Source of the DNA: Trueperella pyogenes
GTDB taxonomy: Bacteria; Actinomycetota; Actinomycetes; Actinomycetales; Actinomycetaceae
Length of the DNA stretch: 64,000 nt
Assembly: GCF_900460345.1 (NCBI RefSeq)
Contig: NZ_UHHW01000002.1
Coordinates: 1,984,001 to 2,048,000, forward strand
Reading direction: 5' to 3'
A program made the translations under genes and the position numbers. Numbering within the stretch: the first letter of the stretch is position 1; every line of letters begins with the position of its first letter. This document shows positions 55,378 to 64,000 of the stretch, piece after piece. Under the pieces are notes generated by a model, which was given only the letters and a program-made list of their open reading frames with translations, had not been told where the DNA came from and did no database searches.

Positions 55378-55634
55378 CCACCTGCAAACGGCGGGAGCAC
55401 ATCAACCCGCGGATCGGCGGGCAAAACCGCCGACTCGTCCGCGTGCTTCCCATCAACCAAGAACGAGCTTAACCCCAACACTCGGGTCAGCCGATCCGGG
55501 TCAGCCGGGCATACGGCCTCGTGAACGCGAACCATGAGCTCGCCAACTGTGGCGCCCTCCGGCACCTCCACGTCGACAGCATCAGTGCCGGCCGCATCCG
55601 CAGCGGCGGCAAACAAACGAAGGTGAACGATCAT
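55374..55634 (-). CDS. moaD: MoaD-like sulfur carrier
   Basis: From ATG 55634, 86 residues of ubiquitin-like fold ending DVLPPFAGG, the C-terminal Gly-Gly that becomes the thiocarboxylate sulfur donor for molybdopterin synthase. ATG overlaps the stop of the P-type ATPase gene (ATGA), and its own stop overlaps moeB (GTGA). It should serve MoaE encoded at 40762-41187, as no other MoaD is in the window. Confidence 0.88.
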   Translation of the reverse strand: MIVHLRLFAAAADAAGTDAVDVEVPEGATVGELMVRVHEAVCPADPDRLTRVLGLSSFLVDGKHADESAVLPADPRVDVLPPFAGG

Positions 55635-58066
55635 GCAGTCTCCCGGTCGAAGAAAGGTTCGGGCTTCCACAGTGGAGTCGGTTCGGTCGTGCTCGCCCGA
55701 ACAACCCACCACAGCGCCTCAATCAAAAGCGCCGCCGCGCCTCCGATCAGCACTGCCTGCCACATCATGGTGGCGTTAGACGAATCCAACATGAAGATCC
55801 GCTGCGTGAAATCCCAGGTAAAAATTATGCCGTAGCCGAGCAGCGGCATCACCACCAGCGCGAGCTTCCACGGCGAGAGCGGGCGAGCGATGCAGAACAA
55901 CACCCACGACGAGGGGATGATCAGCGCCGCGAGCGCCGCCGTCGACTCCTGCACATGCCTAGCAGGCACATCCCAGCCCGAGACCACCATGTAAGTCAAG
56001 AACGACGACGCCCCCACAATCACACCCGCAGGAACCGCGAAGCGCAACACCCGCCGCACGAAGTGCGGCCGTGCACGGTTGTTGTTCGGGGGCAGAGCCA
56101 GAATAAAGGCCGGAATGCCGATCGTGAACCAGCCGGTGATCGTCACGTGAATCGGCATGAACGGGAAAGGCACCGCGGCGAGGATGACCAAGATCGCGAG
56201 GATCGCCGAATAGATCGTCTTCGTCAGGAACAGATTCGCCACCCGTTCGATGTTGCCGATCACGCGGCGCCCCTCAGCCACGACGTGCGGGAGGGTAGCG
56301 AAGCGGTTATCCAGCAGCACGATCTTTGCCACGGCGCGCGTGGCCGCCGATCCGGACCCCATCGCCACGCCGATGTCGGCGTCTTTGAGGGCGAGCACGT
56401 CGTTGACGCCGTCGCCCGTCATCGCCACCGTGTGTCCCCTGCCCTGCAGCGCCTTGACCATGTCCTGTTTCTGATCCGGGCGCACGCGCCCGAACACTCG
56501 GTTGTCCGCAATAGTCTGGGCGAAAGAGTCCGCCTCAATGTAGCGTGCATCCACGGGTGTGCCCTGGTCGACGCCGAGGCGCCCAGTCACCGCGCCCACC
56601 GACGCCGCGTTGTCACCCGAGATCACCTTCACCTCCACGCCCTGCTCGGCGAAGTACTCCAGTGTGTCGTGGGCGTCGGGGCGGATCTTCTGTTCGAAGA
56701 CCAAGAGGGCGAGCGGACTGACGACGCCGGGCGCGCCATCCGCGTCGACAGCGGACTCGGCTTGGCCGAGCATGAGCACGCGCCGGCCGGTCGCGCCAAT
56801 CTCTTCGGCCTGCGCGACGGCCGGGTGATCGCCGCCCAGAACGTCGGGGGCGCCCATGACGTAACTGACAAAGCCGGCGTCGTCATCCGAGGCGGACGTG
56901 AACGTCGCCCCTGACCACTTCGTCGCCGAAGTGAACGGAGCCCGCGCGCGCACCTCCCACGCCGAGCCATCGAGCGGGAAACGCTCGAGCAGCGCCTGCG
57001 CGGTGGAATTAGGGTCGGGGTCAGTGGCGATGAGCTGCGCAAGAATCTCTTCCGTGCGCTGCTCGCTCACGCCGCAGCCCTCCACCATGACCACTTGCGC
57101 GAATTCGAGCGTATTCTCCGTGAGCGTGCCCGTCTTATCCGCACACACGACGTCGACGCGCGCCAAACCCTCAATCGCCGGCAGCTCCTGAACCAGGCAC
57201 TTTCGCTTGCCCAGCCGGATGACGCCGAGGGCAAACGCCGTCGACGTGATGAGCACCAAGCCCTCCGGAACCATCGGCACAAGCGCGCCCGTAATCTCCA
57301 AGACCACCGAACGATAGCCACTGGCGCCTGCACGGATTTGCGAATAAATCGTCAACAACCCCACCGGGATCAGCACCCAGGTGATGTACGTCAAGATCTT
57401 GTCGATGCCCGCCTGCAACTGCGAATGCGCCAGCGAAAAACGCGACGCCTCCGCCGCCAATTTCGCCGCATACGAATCCGCGCCCACCTTCGTGACCGTG
57501 TAGTCGCCCGAACCGGACACGACGAACGAGCCCGACATGATCTGATCGCCCGGCTCCTTACGCACCGCATCCGATTCGCCCGTCAGGTTCGACTCATCCA
57601 CTGACAGGTACTCCGACGTCGTCACGACGCCGTCCACCACAATTTGGTTACCGGCGCCAACCCGAACGAGGTCGTCAAGCACAAGCTCCTCTTGCCCGAC
57701 GTCCACCAGCTCGCCATCACGCCACACGCGCGGATGCTCCTCACCCACGATCGTCAGCGACTCAAGCGTGTGCTTCGCACGCAACTCCTGCACGATACCA
57801 ATCGCGGAGTTGACCACGATAAGCAAGCCAAAAGCGCCGTTGATAATCGAGCCCGTGGTCATCACCATGACAAACAGCACGAACAAAATCGCGTTAATAC
57901 GCGTAAAAACATTCTGGCGGACGATCTGCCCCACTGTCTTACCAGTGCGCGGCGGAAGCTTATTGCCCCGACCATCACGGCGCCGCTGCTCGACTTCCGC
58001 CGAAGTCAAACCGAGCGCGTCGGTCTTCGTCGTGCCGGGCTGCCCGGCACCCATAATTTCAGACAT
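55631..58066 (-). CDS. ctpE: P-type cation ATPase (CtpE-like)
   Basis: An 811-residue P-type ATPase with TGES (162-165) in the actuator domain, phosphorylation motif DKTGT (Asp310), membrane motif PEGL (267-270), GDGVND in the hinge and about ten membrane helices. It lacks N-terminal heavy-metal domains. The sequence is closest to actinobacterial CtpE, reported to transport calcium in mycobacteria. That function is transferred by similarity. It is coupled to moaD by ATGA and follows DUF1846 at two bases. Confidence 0.88.
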   Translation of the reverse strand: MSEIMGAGQPGTTKTDALGLTSAEVEQRRRDGRGNKLPPRTGKTVGQIVRQNVFTRINAILFVLFVMVMTTGSIINGAFGLLIVVNSAIGIVQELRAKHTLESLTIVGEEHPRVWRDGELVDVGQEELVLDDLVRVGAGNQIVVDGVVTTSEYLSVDESNLTGESDAVRKEPGDQIMSGSFVVSGSGDYTVTKVGADSYAAKLAAEASRFSLAHSQLQAGIDKILTYITWVLIPVGLLTIYSQIRAGASGYRSVVLEITGALVPMVPEGLVLITSTAFALGVIRLGKRKCLVQELPAIEGLARVDVVCADKTGTLTENTLEFAQVVMVEGCGVSEQRTEEILAQLIATDPDPNSTAQALLERFPLDGSAWEVRARAPFTSATKWSGATFTSASDDDAGFVSYVMGAPDVLGGDHPAVAQAEEIGATGRRVLMLGQAESAVDADGAPGVVSPLALLVFEQKIRPDAHDTLEYFAEQGVEVKVISGDNAASVGAVTGRLGVDQGTPVDARYIEADSFAQTIADNRVFGRVRPDQKQDMVKALQGRGHTVAMTGDGVNDVLALKDADIGVAMGSGSAATRAVAKIVLLDNRFATLPHVVAEGRRVIGNIERVANLFLTKTIYSAILAILVILAAVPFPFMPIHVTITGWFTIGIPAFILALPPNNNRARPHFVRRVLRFAVPAGVIVGASSFLTYMVVSGWDVPARHVQESTAALAALIIPSSWVLFCIARPLSPWKLALVVMPLLGYGIIFTWDFTQRIFMLDSSNATMMWQAVLIGGAAALLIEALWWVVRASTTEPTPLWKPEPFFDRETA

Positions 58067-58068
58067 AG

Positions 58069-59586
58069 CTACTTCTTCCGATACAGAGTCTTGCGCTGGT
58101 AACGCGGCTCAGACGTGACGAGAATACCTAGGTTGCGGAAAATGCCCTCATCGACAGTGCCCAAGATCGTAGTGGTATGAACGTCACACCCCTTCAAATT
58201 GCGCAACTGCTCAAGCGCGCGGCGCGCATAAACCGAGCTAGACGCCGACACCGACAACGCAATCAGCACCTCATCCGTATGCAGACGCGGATTGCGCGAG
58301 CCTAAATGCTGAGTCTTCAACGTTTGAATTGGCTCAATCGACTCCGGAGAAAGCAAATGCACATCCGGGTCAATACCAGCCAGCTGCTTGAGCGCATTGA
58401 GCAACATCGCCGCTGAACAGCCAAGCAGGGGCGACGTCTTGCCCTGGACAATAGTGCCGTCATGCAACTCAATCGCACACCCCGGCTCACCCGTGGCCTG
58501 CGCAACCGCGAGCGCCGGCGCCACCACACGCCTATCCTCCCTGCTCACGCCGGCCTCCGCCATTATCAGCGCAATCCGGTCCGACTGAACCGAATCGAGA
58601 TCATGAGCGGCCTCGTCCACAAGCGCTTTAAAGTAGCGCCGCACGATCTCTTGGCGCGAGGCGGCCCGGACGGCGTCGTCGTCACTAATACAATACCCGA
58701 CCATATTCACGCCCATATCCGTGGGCGACTTATACGGCGACTGCCCCATCATCATCTCGAGCACCGAACGCAACAGCGGGAAAACCTCAACATCGCGATT
58801 GTAGGACGTCACCTGCTGGCCATACGCCGCCAGGTGGTACGGGTCAATAATGTTGTTATCCTCAAGATCCGCAGTCGCCGCCTCATAGGCAAGATTGACC
58901 GGATGCTCCAGCGAAATGTTCCAAATCGGAAACGTCTCAAACTTCGCATAGCCAGCGCGAATACCGCGCCTAAACTCGTGATAAATCTGCGACAGGCAGG
59001 TGGCCAACTTCCCCGAACCCGGGCCCGGCGCAGTGACAACCACAAGATCACGCGAAGTCTCCACGTAGTCATTGCGACCCAAGCCGTCCTCCGACACGAT
59101 CAACTTCGTATTCGACGGATACCCCGGAATCGTGTAATGATGAGCAACCTTCAGCCCCAGACGTTCGAGCCGATCCGAAAACTGATGCGCCTGCTGATTG
59201 TCCGGCTCCATCTGCGTCATCACTACGTTCTCCACAAGGAAGCCGCGCTCGCGGAAGACGTCGACAAGCCGTAACACATCCTCCTCGTATGTGATCTGCA
59301 AATCCGCACGCTTCTTTTGCCGCTGAATATCCTTTGCGTTAAAGCACACTACAATCTCAATTTGATCCTTGAGCTGCTCTAACATGACGATCTTGTTATC
59401 CGGCGTGAATCCCGGCAAAACGCGGGAAGCATGATGATCGTCAAACAGCTTCCCGCCCATCTCGAGGTACAACTTGCCGCCGATTTTCTCACGACGCTCG
59501 CGGATATGGGCAGATTGCATGTCAATATACTTTTGCCGATCGAATCCCACCGGGTGAATGATCGAATCCGCAAGACCTTGCGACAC
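58069..59586 (-). CDS. DUF1846 family protein
   Basis: About 505 residues, full length for DUF1846. It has [21 protein letters not shown] at the start, [20 protein letters not shown] (P-loop-like) and later [14 protein letters not shown]. The function of the family is unknown. The start is probably GTG 59586, with AAAGGA seven bases upstream; ATG 59604 would place that site inside the coding region. It opens the operon with the P-type ATPase, moaD and moeB. Confidence 0.85.
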   Translation of the reverse strand: MSQGLADSIIHPVGFDRQKYIDMQSAHIRERREKIGGKLYLEMGGKLFDDHHASRVLPGFTPDNKIVMLEQLKDQIEIVVCFNAKDIQRQKKRADLQITYEEDVLRLVDVFRERGFLVENVVMTQMEPDNQQAHQFSDRLERLGLKVAHHYTIPGYPSNTKLIVSEDGLGRNDYVETSRDLVVVTAPGPGSGKLATCLSQIYHEFRRGIRAGYAKFETFPIWNISLEHPVNLAYEAATADLEDNNIIDPYHLAAYGQQVTSYNRDVEVFPLLRSVLEMMMGQSPYKSPTDMGVNMVGYCISDDDAVRAASRQEIVRRYFKALVDEAAHDLDSVQSDRIALIMAEAGVSREDRRVVAPALAVAQATGEPGCAIELHDGTIVQGKTSPLLGCSAAMLLNALKQLAGIDPDVHLLSPESIEPIQTLKTQHLGSRNPRLHTDEVLIALSVSASSSVYARRALEQLRNLKGCDVHTTTILGTVDEGIFRNLGILVTSEPRYQRKTLYRKK

Positions 59587-59748
59587 AGTTATTCCTTTCG
59601 CCATTCGCACCACTGCACGTCACACGGCCAGTCACGCCAGGATACGAGGTTCACTTTGGGCCGCGCGCGGGAGCACAACCTGACGCCGCGACCTTCAACT
59701 CGCCCAGTCTAGACGGGCATGACCCCTACCGTGAAGAGGAATTTGCGT

Positions 59749-59827
59749 TGTCGTCACCTTCCGCCAAACCTCGTCACCTAGAACACTGTGTTAAGTGACG
59801 AGAACCGGCGTCAGGTGGCGAGAAAAC
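59749..59827. repeat. Dispersed inverted-repeat element, copy D
   Basis: Outer arms TGTCGTCACCTTCCGCC and GGCGTCAGGTGGCGAGAAAA enclose an inner palindrome CTCGTCACCTAGAACA / TGTGTTAAGTGACGAG. It lies between the DUF1846 start and the brnQ stop. The rest of 59587-59844 shows nothing. Confidence 0.75.
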
Positions 59828-59844
59828 TCACAGAGACCCGCGCT

Positions 59845-61191
59845 TTAAACGCGGCGCGGCATGCGGCGTCGTGCATCAAACACAAGACCCACCACAATCG
59901 CCACCAGCGCAGGAACCGTCCACGCCATCTTCAAATCCGCAAACGGCAACGCGTTCACAACCGGCTCAATCACCGAAAAACGCTCCGGCGCCGCAAGAAG
60001 ACCAGCCTCTCCAAACGCCACCACAGCAGCCGCAAACGCCCCCAGCTTGTACGCCCAGTCAAGAGCAAAAGGCAACACAAACTCGAACACACCCAACACA
60101 ATCAGCACAATCGCCACCGGATAGATGAACTGGTTCAAAGGCGCCACGACATCCAAAATTTTCTCCAGGCCCAGATTCGCCAGCGCAATCGAGATCACGA
60201 TCTGGATCGCAATCACCGCCGAACGCGGCACAACCCGAAGAAGCCGAGTGAAATACGTGGTTGACGCCGTGAGCAGGCCGATCGCCGTCGTCAAACAGGC
60301 AAGCAGTGTAATAGCACCAAAGATCACCTGACCAAGCGAACCAAACATCTGACCCGCAACACTCGCCAACACCTCAGCACCATTGGTAAAGGCCTGCCCA
60401 CCATAGCGCGAGCCCACAACCGCCAAGCCGACGTACACCAACGCCAAACATGCGCCCGCCACGAGCCCAGCAGAAACCATGCCCCGGATACGTTCCGGAC
60501 GCGTGTCAGCCCCACGCTTCTTCAGCTCGGCGACGATGACAACACCGAAAACGAACGCGCCCAAGGCATCCATCGTGTAATAGCCCTTGACAATGCCCGT
60601 AGTCAAAGGAGCAGGGTATCCACCCTCCGAAATAATCTGCGGAAGACGGACGATGGCAACCACAATCAACAGCGCGAGGAACCCGAGCAGCAGCGGGGTG
60701 AGGATACCGCCCACACGCCCCACAACGCGGGTCGGATTGAGCAGAAAGAGAGTGATAACCGCGAAAAATACCAACGTGAACACGAGCAAAGGAGTGCCGG
60801 TGGTCAACGCGGAGTCCGGAATAAAGGGGCGCGTAGACATCTCATAGGCCACCGTCGCCACACGCGGGACAGCGTAGAGCATTCCCGTCGACAAGAAGAT
60901 CGCGAGCGTAAAAAGGAAACCGGCCGGGCGGCCAATGCGCATCGCAACACCGCCAAGGCGCAACTCACGGGCGGTCTCGGTCGAGATAACAATCATCGCA
61001 AGGATCGGCAAGGCGACGCCCGTCAGAAGGAACCCGGCCAAAACCGGCAGCAAGTTCGCACCCGATTCCACGCCGATCATCACCGGGAAAATCAGATTTC
61101 CCGCACCGAAGAACATTGCGAAAAGTGCAAACCCGACGATGATCGGGGAGGGAGTCCTGGTTGTCAACTGCGAAGCTGCCTTCTTAGTCAC
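59845..61191 (-). CDS. brnQ: Branched-chain amino acid transporter BrnQ (LIVCS family)
   Basis: A 448-residue membrane protein with about 12 helices. It shows FAMFFGAGNLIFPVMIG near residue 25, the hallmark of LIVCS sodium-coupled Leu/Ile/Val importers, and GYYTMDALGAFVFG further on. It is expressed alone with start ATG 61191 and may help recover amino acids from host material. Confidence 0.93.
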   Translation of the reverse strand: MTKKAASQLTTRTPSPIIVGFALFAMFFGAGNLIFPVMIGVESGANLLPVLAGFLLTGVALPILAMIVISTETARELRLGGVAMRIGRPAGFLFTLAIFLSTGMLYAVPRVATVAYEMSTRPFIPDSALTTGTPLLVFTLVFFAVITLFLLNPTRVVGRVGGILTPLLLGFLALLIVVAIVRLPQIISEGGYPAPLTTGIVKGYYTMDALGAFVFGVVIVAELKKRGADTRPERIRGMVSAGLVAGACLALVYVGLAVVGSRYGGQAFTNGAEVLASVAGQMFGSLGQVIFGAITLLACLTTAIGLLTASTTYFTRLLRVVPRSAVIAIQIVISIALANLGLEKILDVVAPLNQFIYPVAIVLIVLGVFEFVLPFALDWAYKLGAFAAAVVAFGEAGLLAAPERFSVIEPVVNALPFADLKMAWTVPALVAIVVGLVFDARRRMPRRV

Positions 61192-61253
61192 GAAAAATCC
61201 TCGGTAGTTAGTCGGCTCATGCGTGAGTCGTGGCCGTATTCAATGCGCGTATT

Positions 61254-61297
61254 GAGACCTATCTTCGTATAGATGGAGATCGGTTCAAAATCCTGCG
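61254..61297. repeat. 68-bp palindromic element, partial copy
   Basis: GAGACCTATCTTCGTATAG and GATCGGTTCAAAATCCTGCG match the centre and right arm of the 68-bp element. The outer arms are lost or diverged. It lies between brnQ and tRNA-Ser. Confidence 0.6.
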
Positions 61298-61345
61298 TCG
61301 AATATGAGACGAGCGGTTGCCGGGCTCCGCTAGGCAGGACGGCAA

Positions 61346-61377
61346 GACTCCGGCGCGGGCTTGCCCGCGCCGGAGTC
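61346..61377 (-). terminator. Hairpin after tRNA-Ser
   Basis: GACTCCGGCGCGGGC pairs perfectly with its complement around TT, six bases after the 3' end of the minus-strand tRNA. No clear T run follows. Confidence 0.7.
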
Positions 61378-61382
61378 CTCGG

Positions 61383-61468
61383 CGGTGGAGGCGGGATTTG
61401 AACCCGCGGTAGCTATTAACTACACAGCATTTCGAGTGCTGCACCTTCGGCCGCTCGGACACTCCACC
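61383..61468 (-). tRNA. tRNA-Ser (CGA)
   Basis: An 86-base class II tRNA with long variable arm. The acceptor stem is GGTGGAG/CTCCACC, the anticodon loop CTCGAAA gives CGA, and the T-arm is GCGGGTTCAAATCCCGC. CCA is not encoded. Confidence 0.96.
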
Positions 61469-61550
61469 TCGGCACGCTATCCTAACCAAAACTAGCCCCC
61501 GCGATCAATTCGCACACGGTGACACTCGGCACCCTAGCCGCCTTGCTGAA

Positions 61551-61618
61551 AATCTGTGGGACGATTTTGGACCGATATTGGTATATACCAACATCGGTCC
61601 AAAATCGTCCCACAGATT
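61551..61618. repeat. 68-bp palindromic element, copy 2
   Basis: The arms AATCTGTGGGACGATTTTGG... and their complement match at 33 of 34 positions around the centre GGTATATACC. It ends 22 bases from the tadA stop codon on the minus strand. Confidence 0.95.
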
Positions 61619-61639
61619 CCCGCGCGAAAGGCAAAGCCC

Positions 61640-62083
61640 CTACCGCCGCGCCGCAAACCAGCCGCTCAACTGCGCCGCCGCCCGCTCCTCGGCCACGCCG
61701 CCGTGCACTTCCACCACATGATTAAGACGCGCATCACGCAACACATCACGCACAGAGCCTGCCGCTCCCGCCTTCTCATCCCACGCCGCGAAGACCACCC
61801 GCGAAATGCGCGAATTGACAATTGCCCCGGCACACATTGTGCACGGCTCCAAGGTCACGAACAGCGTGCAGCCCGCCAAATTCCACGACCCCCGTGCCCG
61901 CCCCGCCGCACGCAACGCATTAATCTCCGCATGACCTGCAGGATCATGATCAACTTCGCGCGTATTGACACCGCGGCCAACCTCCCGCCCCTGCTCGTCC
62001 ACCACAACAGCTGCGACTGGGACGTCGTCGGCCACGCCGGCGGCGAGGGAAAGCACGAGGTCAATCCATGAGGAATCAGTCAT
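61640..62083 (-). CDS. tadA: tRNA adenosine(34) deaminase
   Basis: From ATG 62083 (TDSSWIDLVLSLAAG), 147 residues. It makes inosine at the wobble position of tRNA-Arg. The zinc site is complete: HAEINAL with catalytic Glu, and PCTMCAGA with two cysteines. It is divergent from upp across 53 bases. It is unrelated to the pilus ATPase of the same name. Confidence 0.93.
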   Translation of the reverse strand: MTDSSWIDLVLSLAAGVADDVPVAAVVVDEQGREVGRGVNTREVDHDPAGHAEINALRAAGRARGSWNLAGCTLFVTLEPCTMCAGAIVNSRISRVVFAAWDEKAGAAGSVRDVLRDARLNHVVEVHGGVAEERAAAQLSGWFAARR

Positions 62084-62136
62084 GCCAATATCGTAGTCCC
62101 CGTCCATGCGGGCGGCGAACACGATAGATTAGAAGT

Positions 62137-62775
62137 ATGAAACTTCAGGTTATTGATCACCCCCTCGTGTCCCACAAGCTCACCGTCCTGCGCGACAAAA
62201 AGACGCCGTCTACAGTTTTCCGCCAGCTCGTCGAAGAGCTGATCATGCTGCTGTCCTACGAGTCCACGCGTGACGTGTCCGTGGTGGACAAGCAGATCGT
62301 CACGCCGGTCGCCCCGATGACGGGCAAGGCGATTTCCACCCCGCCGCCGATCGTGGTGCCGATTTTGCGCGCCGGCCTGGGCATGTTGGAGGGTATGATG
62401 AAGCTGATGCCGACGGCGGAGGTCGGCTTCCTCGGCCTGAAGCGCAACGAAGAAACGCTGGAGGCGGTGACGTACGCGAATCGCCTGCCTGACGATCTCA
62501 CGGGCCGCCAGTGCTTCGTCCTTGACCCGATGCTCGCCACAGGCCACACGCTCATCGCCTCCATCGACTACCTCTTAGAGCGTGGCGCCCGCGACGTCAC
62601 CGCGATCTGCATCCTGGCCGCCCCCGAGGGCCTGGCCACACTCGAGGAGCACCTGGGCGAGCGGGCGAATGTGCGCGTGGTGGTGGCTGCGGTCGACGAG
62701 CGCCTGAACGAGAAGGGCTACATCGTGCCCGGTCTCGGCGACGCCGGGGATCGGCTTTACGGTGTCATCGACTGA
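62137..62775 (+). CDS. upp: Uracil phosphoribosyltransferase
   Basis: A 212-residue enzyme of pyrimidine salvage, uracil + PRPP to UMP. Seen are [14 protein letters not shown], the PRPP loop [13 protein letters not shown] and the uracil-binding end [13 protein letters not shown]. Full length. Its stop overlaps the next start as TGATG. Confidence 0.97.
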   Translation: MKLQVIDHPLVSHKLTVLRDKKTPSTVFRQLVEELIMLLSYESTRDVSVVDKQIVTPVAPMTGKAISTPPPIVVPILRAGLGMLEGMMKLMPTAEVGFLGLKRNEETLEAVTYANRLPDDLTGRQCFVLDPMLATGHTLIASIDYLLERGARDVTAICILAAPEGLATLEEHLGERANVRVVVAAVDERLNEKGYIVPGLGDAGDRLYGVID

Positions 62776-63788
62776 TGAATGATCAACTGGGCGGGCCCGC
62801 ACCGAGCTGGCTTGGTGCGCCAACCCCGGACTACCTCGGCCCATCCTGGCGCACCTCACGTATCTATCTGCGCAACGACGACGGCGGAGCACCCCACGTC
62901 ACCGAGTTCGCCGCCCTGATCCATGAGGTTGATGCTCCGGACGTCGTCGCAAAAACGGGCATGGCCGCCCTGTGGGTGCCCGGCTTCGTCGACTCGTTCT
63001 TCCACACCGAGCAGGCGGCTGCGTGGCGGAAGGCAGGCGTGGCGCTCGTCGGCTTGGATATGCGCAGGGCTGGGCGGGCGCTGATTGGGCGGCGTCGTGA
63101 CGATGTGCGTGACATGCGCGTGCGCAACGAGGAGATAGGCCGCGCTGTGGAGGTGCTGCGGGCGTGGGGCGCGCGCAGTGTGGTGCTGATTGGGCATTCC
63201 ACCGGCGGCCTGCAGGTGCCGCTGTTTGTGGCTGCGCATCCGGTGGTGGACGCGGTTATTTTGAATTCGCCCTGGTTTGATCACAATGGCTCGGAGCTGG
63301 AGAAAAAGCAGCTGACCACACTCGTGGATCGCGTGGGTAGGCGTTTGCCGCTTTTGCCGATCAGCAAGCTCAACCCGGCTTACGCCCGCAGCCTGCACGC
63401 CGACTTTGGCGGAGAGTTTCGTTTCAATACCGAGCACAAGCCTCTTGACCCGGTGCCCGTCTACGCCGGGTTCTTCCGGGCGGTGCGCAGGGCACAAGCC
63501 GAGCTGGCCAAAGGTCTTAATATTGAGGTTCCTGTGCTTGTGGCGCATTCGAGCGCGTCAGGCAGCTTTCGCAAGCCGAGCAAGGCGGAGCTGGCAAGCA
63601 CGGATGTCGTGCTCAATGTGGCCGACATGGTTCGCTTGGCACCGTGCCTGGGGCACCGCGTGGAACTACTGACGGTGCCGGGCGGGCGGCATGATTTGGC
63701 GCTCTCGCGTAAACCGGCGCGCGATTTCTACACCGAGCGCACAATTTCGTGGGCGCTCGATATGACGGGCACGCATACGCGGTACTGA
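62775..63788 (+). CDS. Alpha/beta hydrolase (serine-type, S33-like)
   Basis: A 337-residue protein with a lipase/monoacylglycerol-lipase-like fold. The nucleophile elbow is LIGHSTGG (Ser142); oxyanion area VPGFVDSF; C-terminal VPGGRHDLALS contains the likely catalytic His. No signal peptide, so it acts in the cytoplasm. It is translationally coupled to upp. Substrate unknown. The third copy of the 68-bp palindrome begins 11 bases after its stop. Confidence 0.85.
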   Translation: MNDQLGGPAPSWLGAPTPDYLGPSWRTSRIYLRNDDGGAPHVTEFAALIHEVDAPDVVAKTGMAALWVPGFVDSFFHTEQAAAWRKAGVALVGLDMRRAGRALIGRRRDDVRDMRVRNEEIGRAVEVLRAWGARSVVLIGHSTGGLQVPLFVAAHPVVDAVILNSPWFDHNGSELEKKQLTTLVDRVGRRLPLLPISKLNPAYARSLHADFGGEFRFNTEHKPLDPVPVYAGFFRAVRRAQAELAKGLNIEVPVLVAHSSASGSFRKPSKAELASTDVVLNVADMVRLAPCLGHRVELLTVPGGRHDLALSRKPARDFYTERTISWALDMTGTHTRY

Positions 63789-63798
63789 CGCAAGCGTG

Positions 63799-63866
63799 AT
63801 TCTGTGGGACGATTTTGGGCTGATCTTCGTATATACCAACATCAGTCCAAAATCGTCCCACAGATT
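63799..63866. repeat. 68-bp palindromic element, copy 3
   Basis: It runs from ATTCTGTGGGACGATTTTGG to AAAATCGTCCCACAGATT with centre CGTATATACC. It follows the hydrolase stop directly. Confidence 0.92.
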
Positions 63867-63948
63867 TCCGGGGAGCCCGTCAAACACCGCGCCCGCGCAT
63901 TTGCTACTCTGCTGGTAGCAACCCAGCCAAACCAGAACAGGATTTCAT

Positions 63949-64000
63949 ATGGGCAAGTCAAGCCGTCGCGCCAGGCCGAAGGCACGTATCCAGTTTGTTA
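63949..64000 (+). CDS. Start of a gene cut by the window end
   Basis: ATG 63949 opens MGKSSRRARPKARIQFV, a basic N-terminus that continues past the window. CAGGA eight bases upstream is a fair ribosome site. The start resembles small basic leaders of DUF5926-type proteins, but 17 residues are too few to decide. Confidence 0.4.
   Translation, partial: MGKSSRRARPKARIQFV

Overview
The window is a high-GC actinobacterial chromosome segment, most likely from the Actinomycetaceae (Trueperella/Arcanobacterium-like). Pointers are WhiB and Crp/GlxR regulators, a Tad locus with a DUF4244 pilin, SpaA-type pili built by a class C sortase, and gene order. The order holB, tmk, topA, DUF1998 helicase, Tad cluster, ssd/cpaE, epoxide-hydrolase-like gene, nth, crp, DUF4177, ridA, whiB4, ponA2, metallophosphoesterase follows the Mycobacterium tuberculosis Rv3644c-Rv3683 order from memory. 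The genus is an inference; no rRNA is present.

Layout. 1-2.0 kb: 5' part of an Mrp antiporter gene, dcd and tRNA-Gly. 2.0-10.6 kb: accessory region with a phage terminase fragment, a decayed IS3 element, a TetR/MFS pair, a ClbS-like protein, two more transposase wrecks, a DUF4143 ATPase preceded by four 23-bp iterons, and a headless serine recombinase, ending at tRNA-Thr. 10.7-29.2 kb: conserved core with a secreted peptidase, DNA replication genes, a methyltransferase, a DUF2975/HTH pair, a helicase, the Tad locus and nth. 29.4-36.8 kb: crp, an inserted Fic gene, DUF4177-ridA, whiB4, ponA2 and a phosphoesterase. 36.9-38.5 kb: tRNA-Pro and a GH13 glycosidase.

38.5-46.3 kb is a molybdenum cofactor and molybdate uptake island: a regulator with a SufR-like cysteine cluster divergent from moaA, then moaE, moaC, moeA, mogA, modA and a fused modBC. 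MoaD and a cysteine-free MoeB-like enzyme sit 8 kb away, translationally coupled behind a P-type ATPase. Between them lies a sortase-built pilus operon (major pilin, sortase, minor pilin, large tip adhesin), with an 11-base C tract in the long region upstream of the major pilin. 58-64 kb holds DUF1846, brnQ, tRNA-Ser, tadA (tRNA deaminase), upp and a hydrolase.

Two families of dispersed intergenic palindromes look undescribed. One is a 68-bp near-perfect palindrome directly after gene ends (three copies and one fragment). The other is a roughly 80-100 bp nested inverted repeat (four copies), three copies of which are bordered by short GC-rich tandem repeats. Two tRNA genes are also followed by nearly the same hairpin. 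A pair of perfect, inverted DnaA boxes lies upstream of the ssd/cpaE-like gene.
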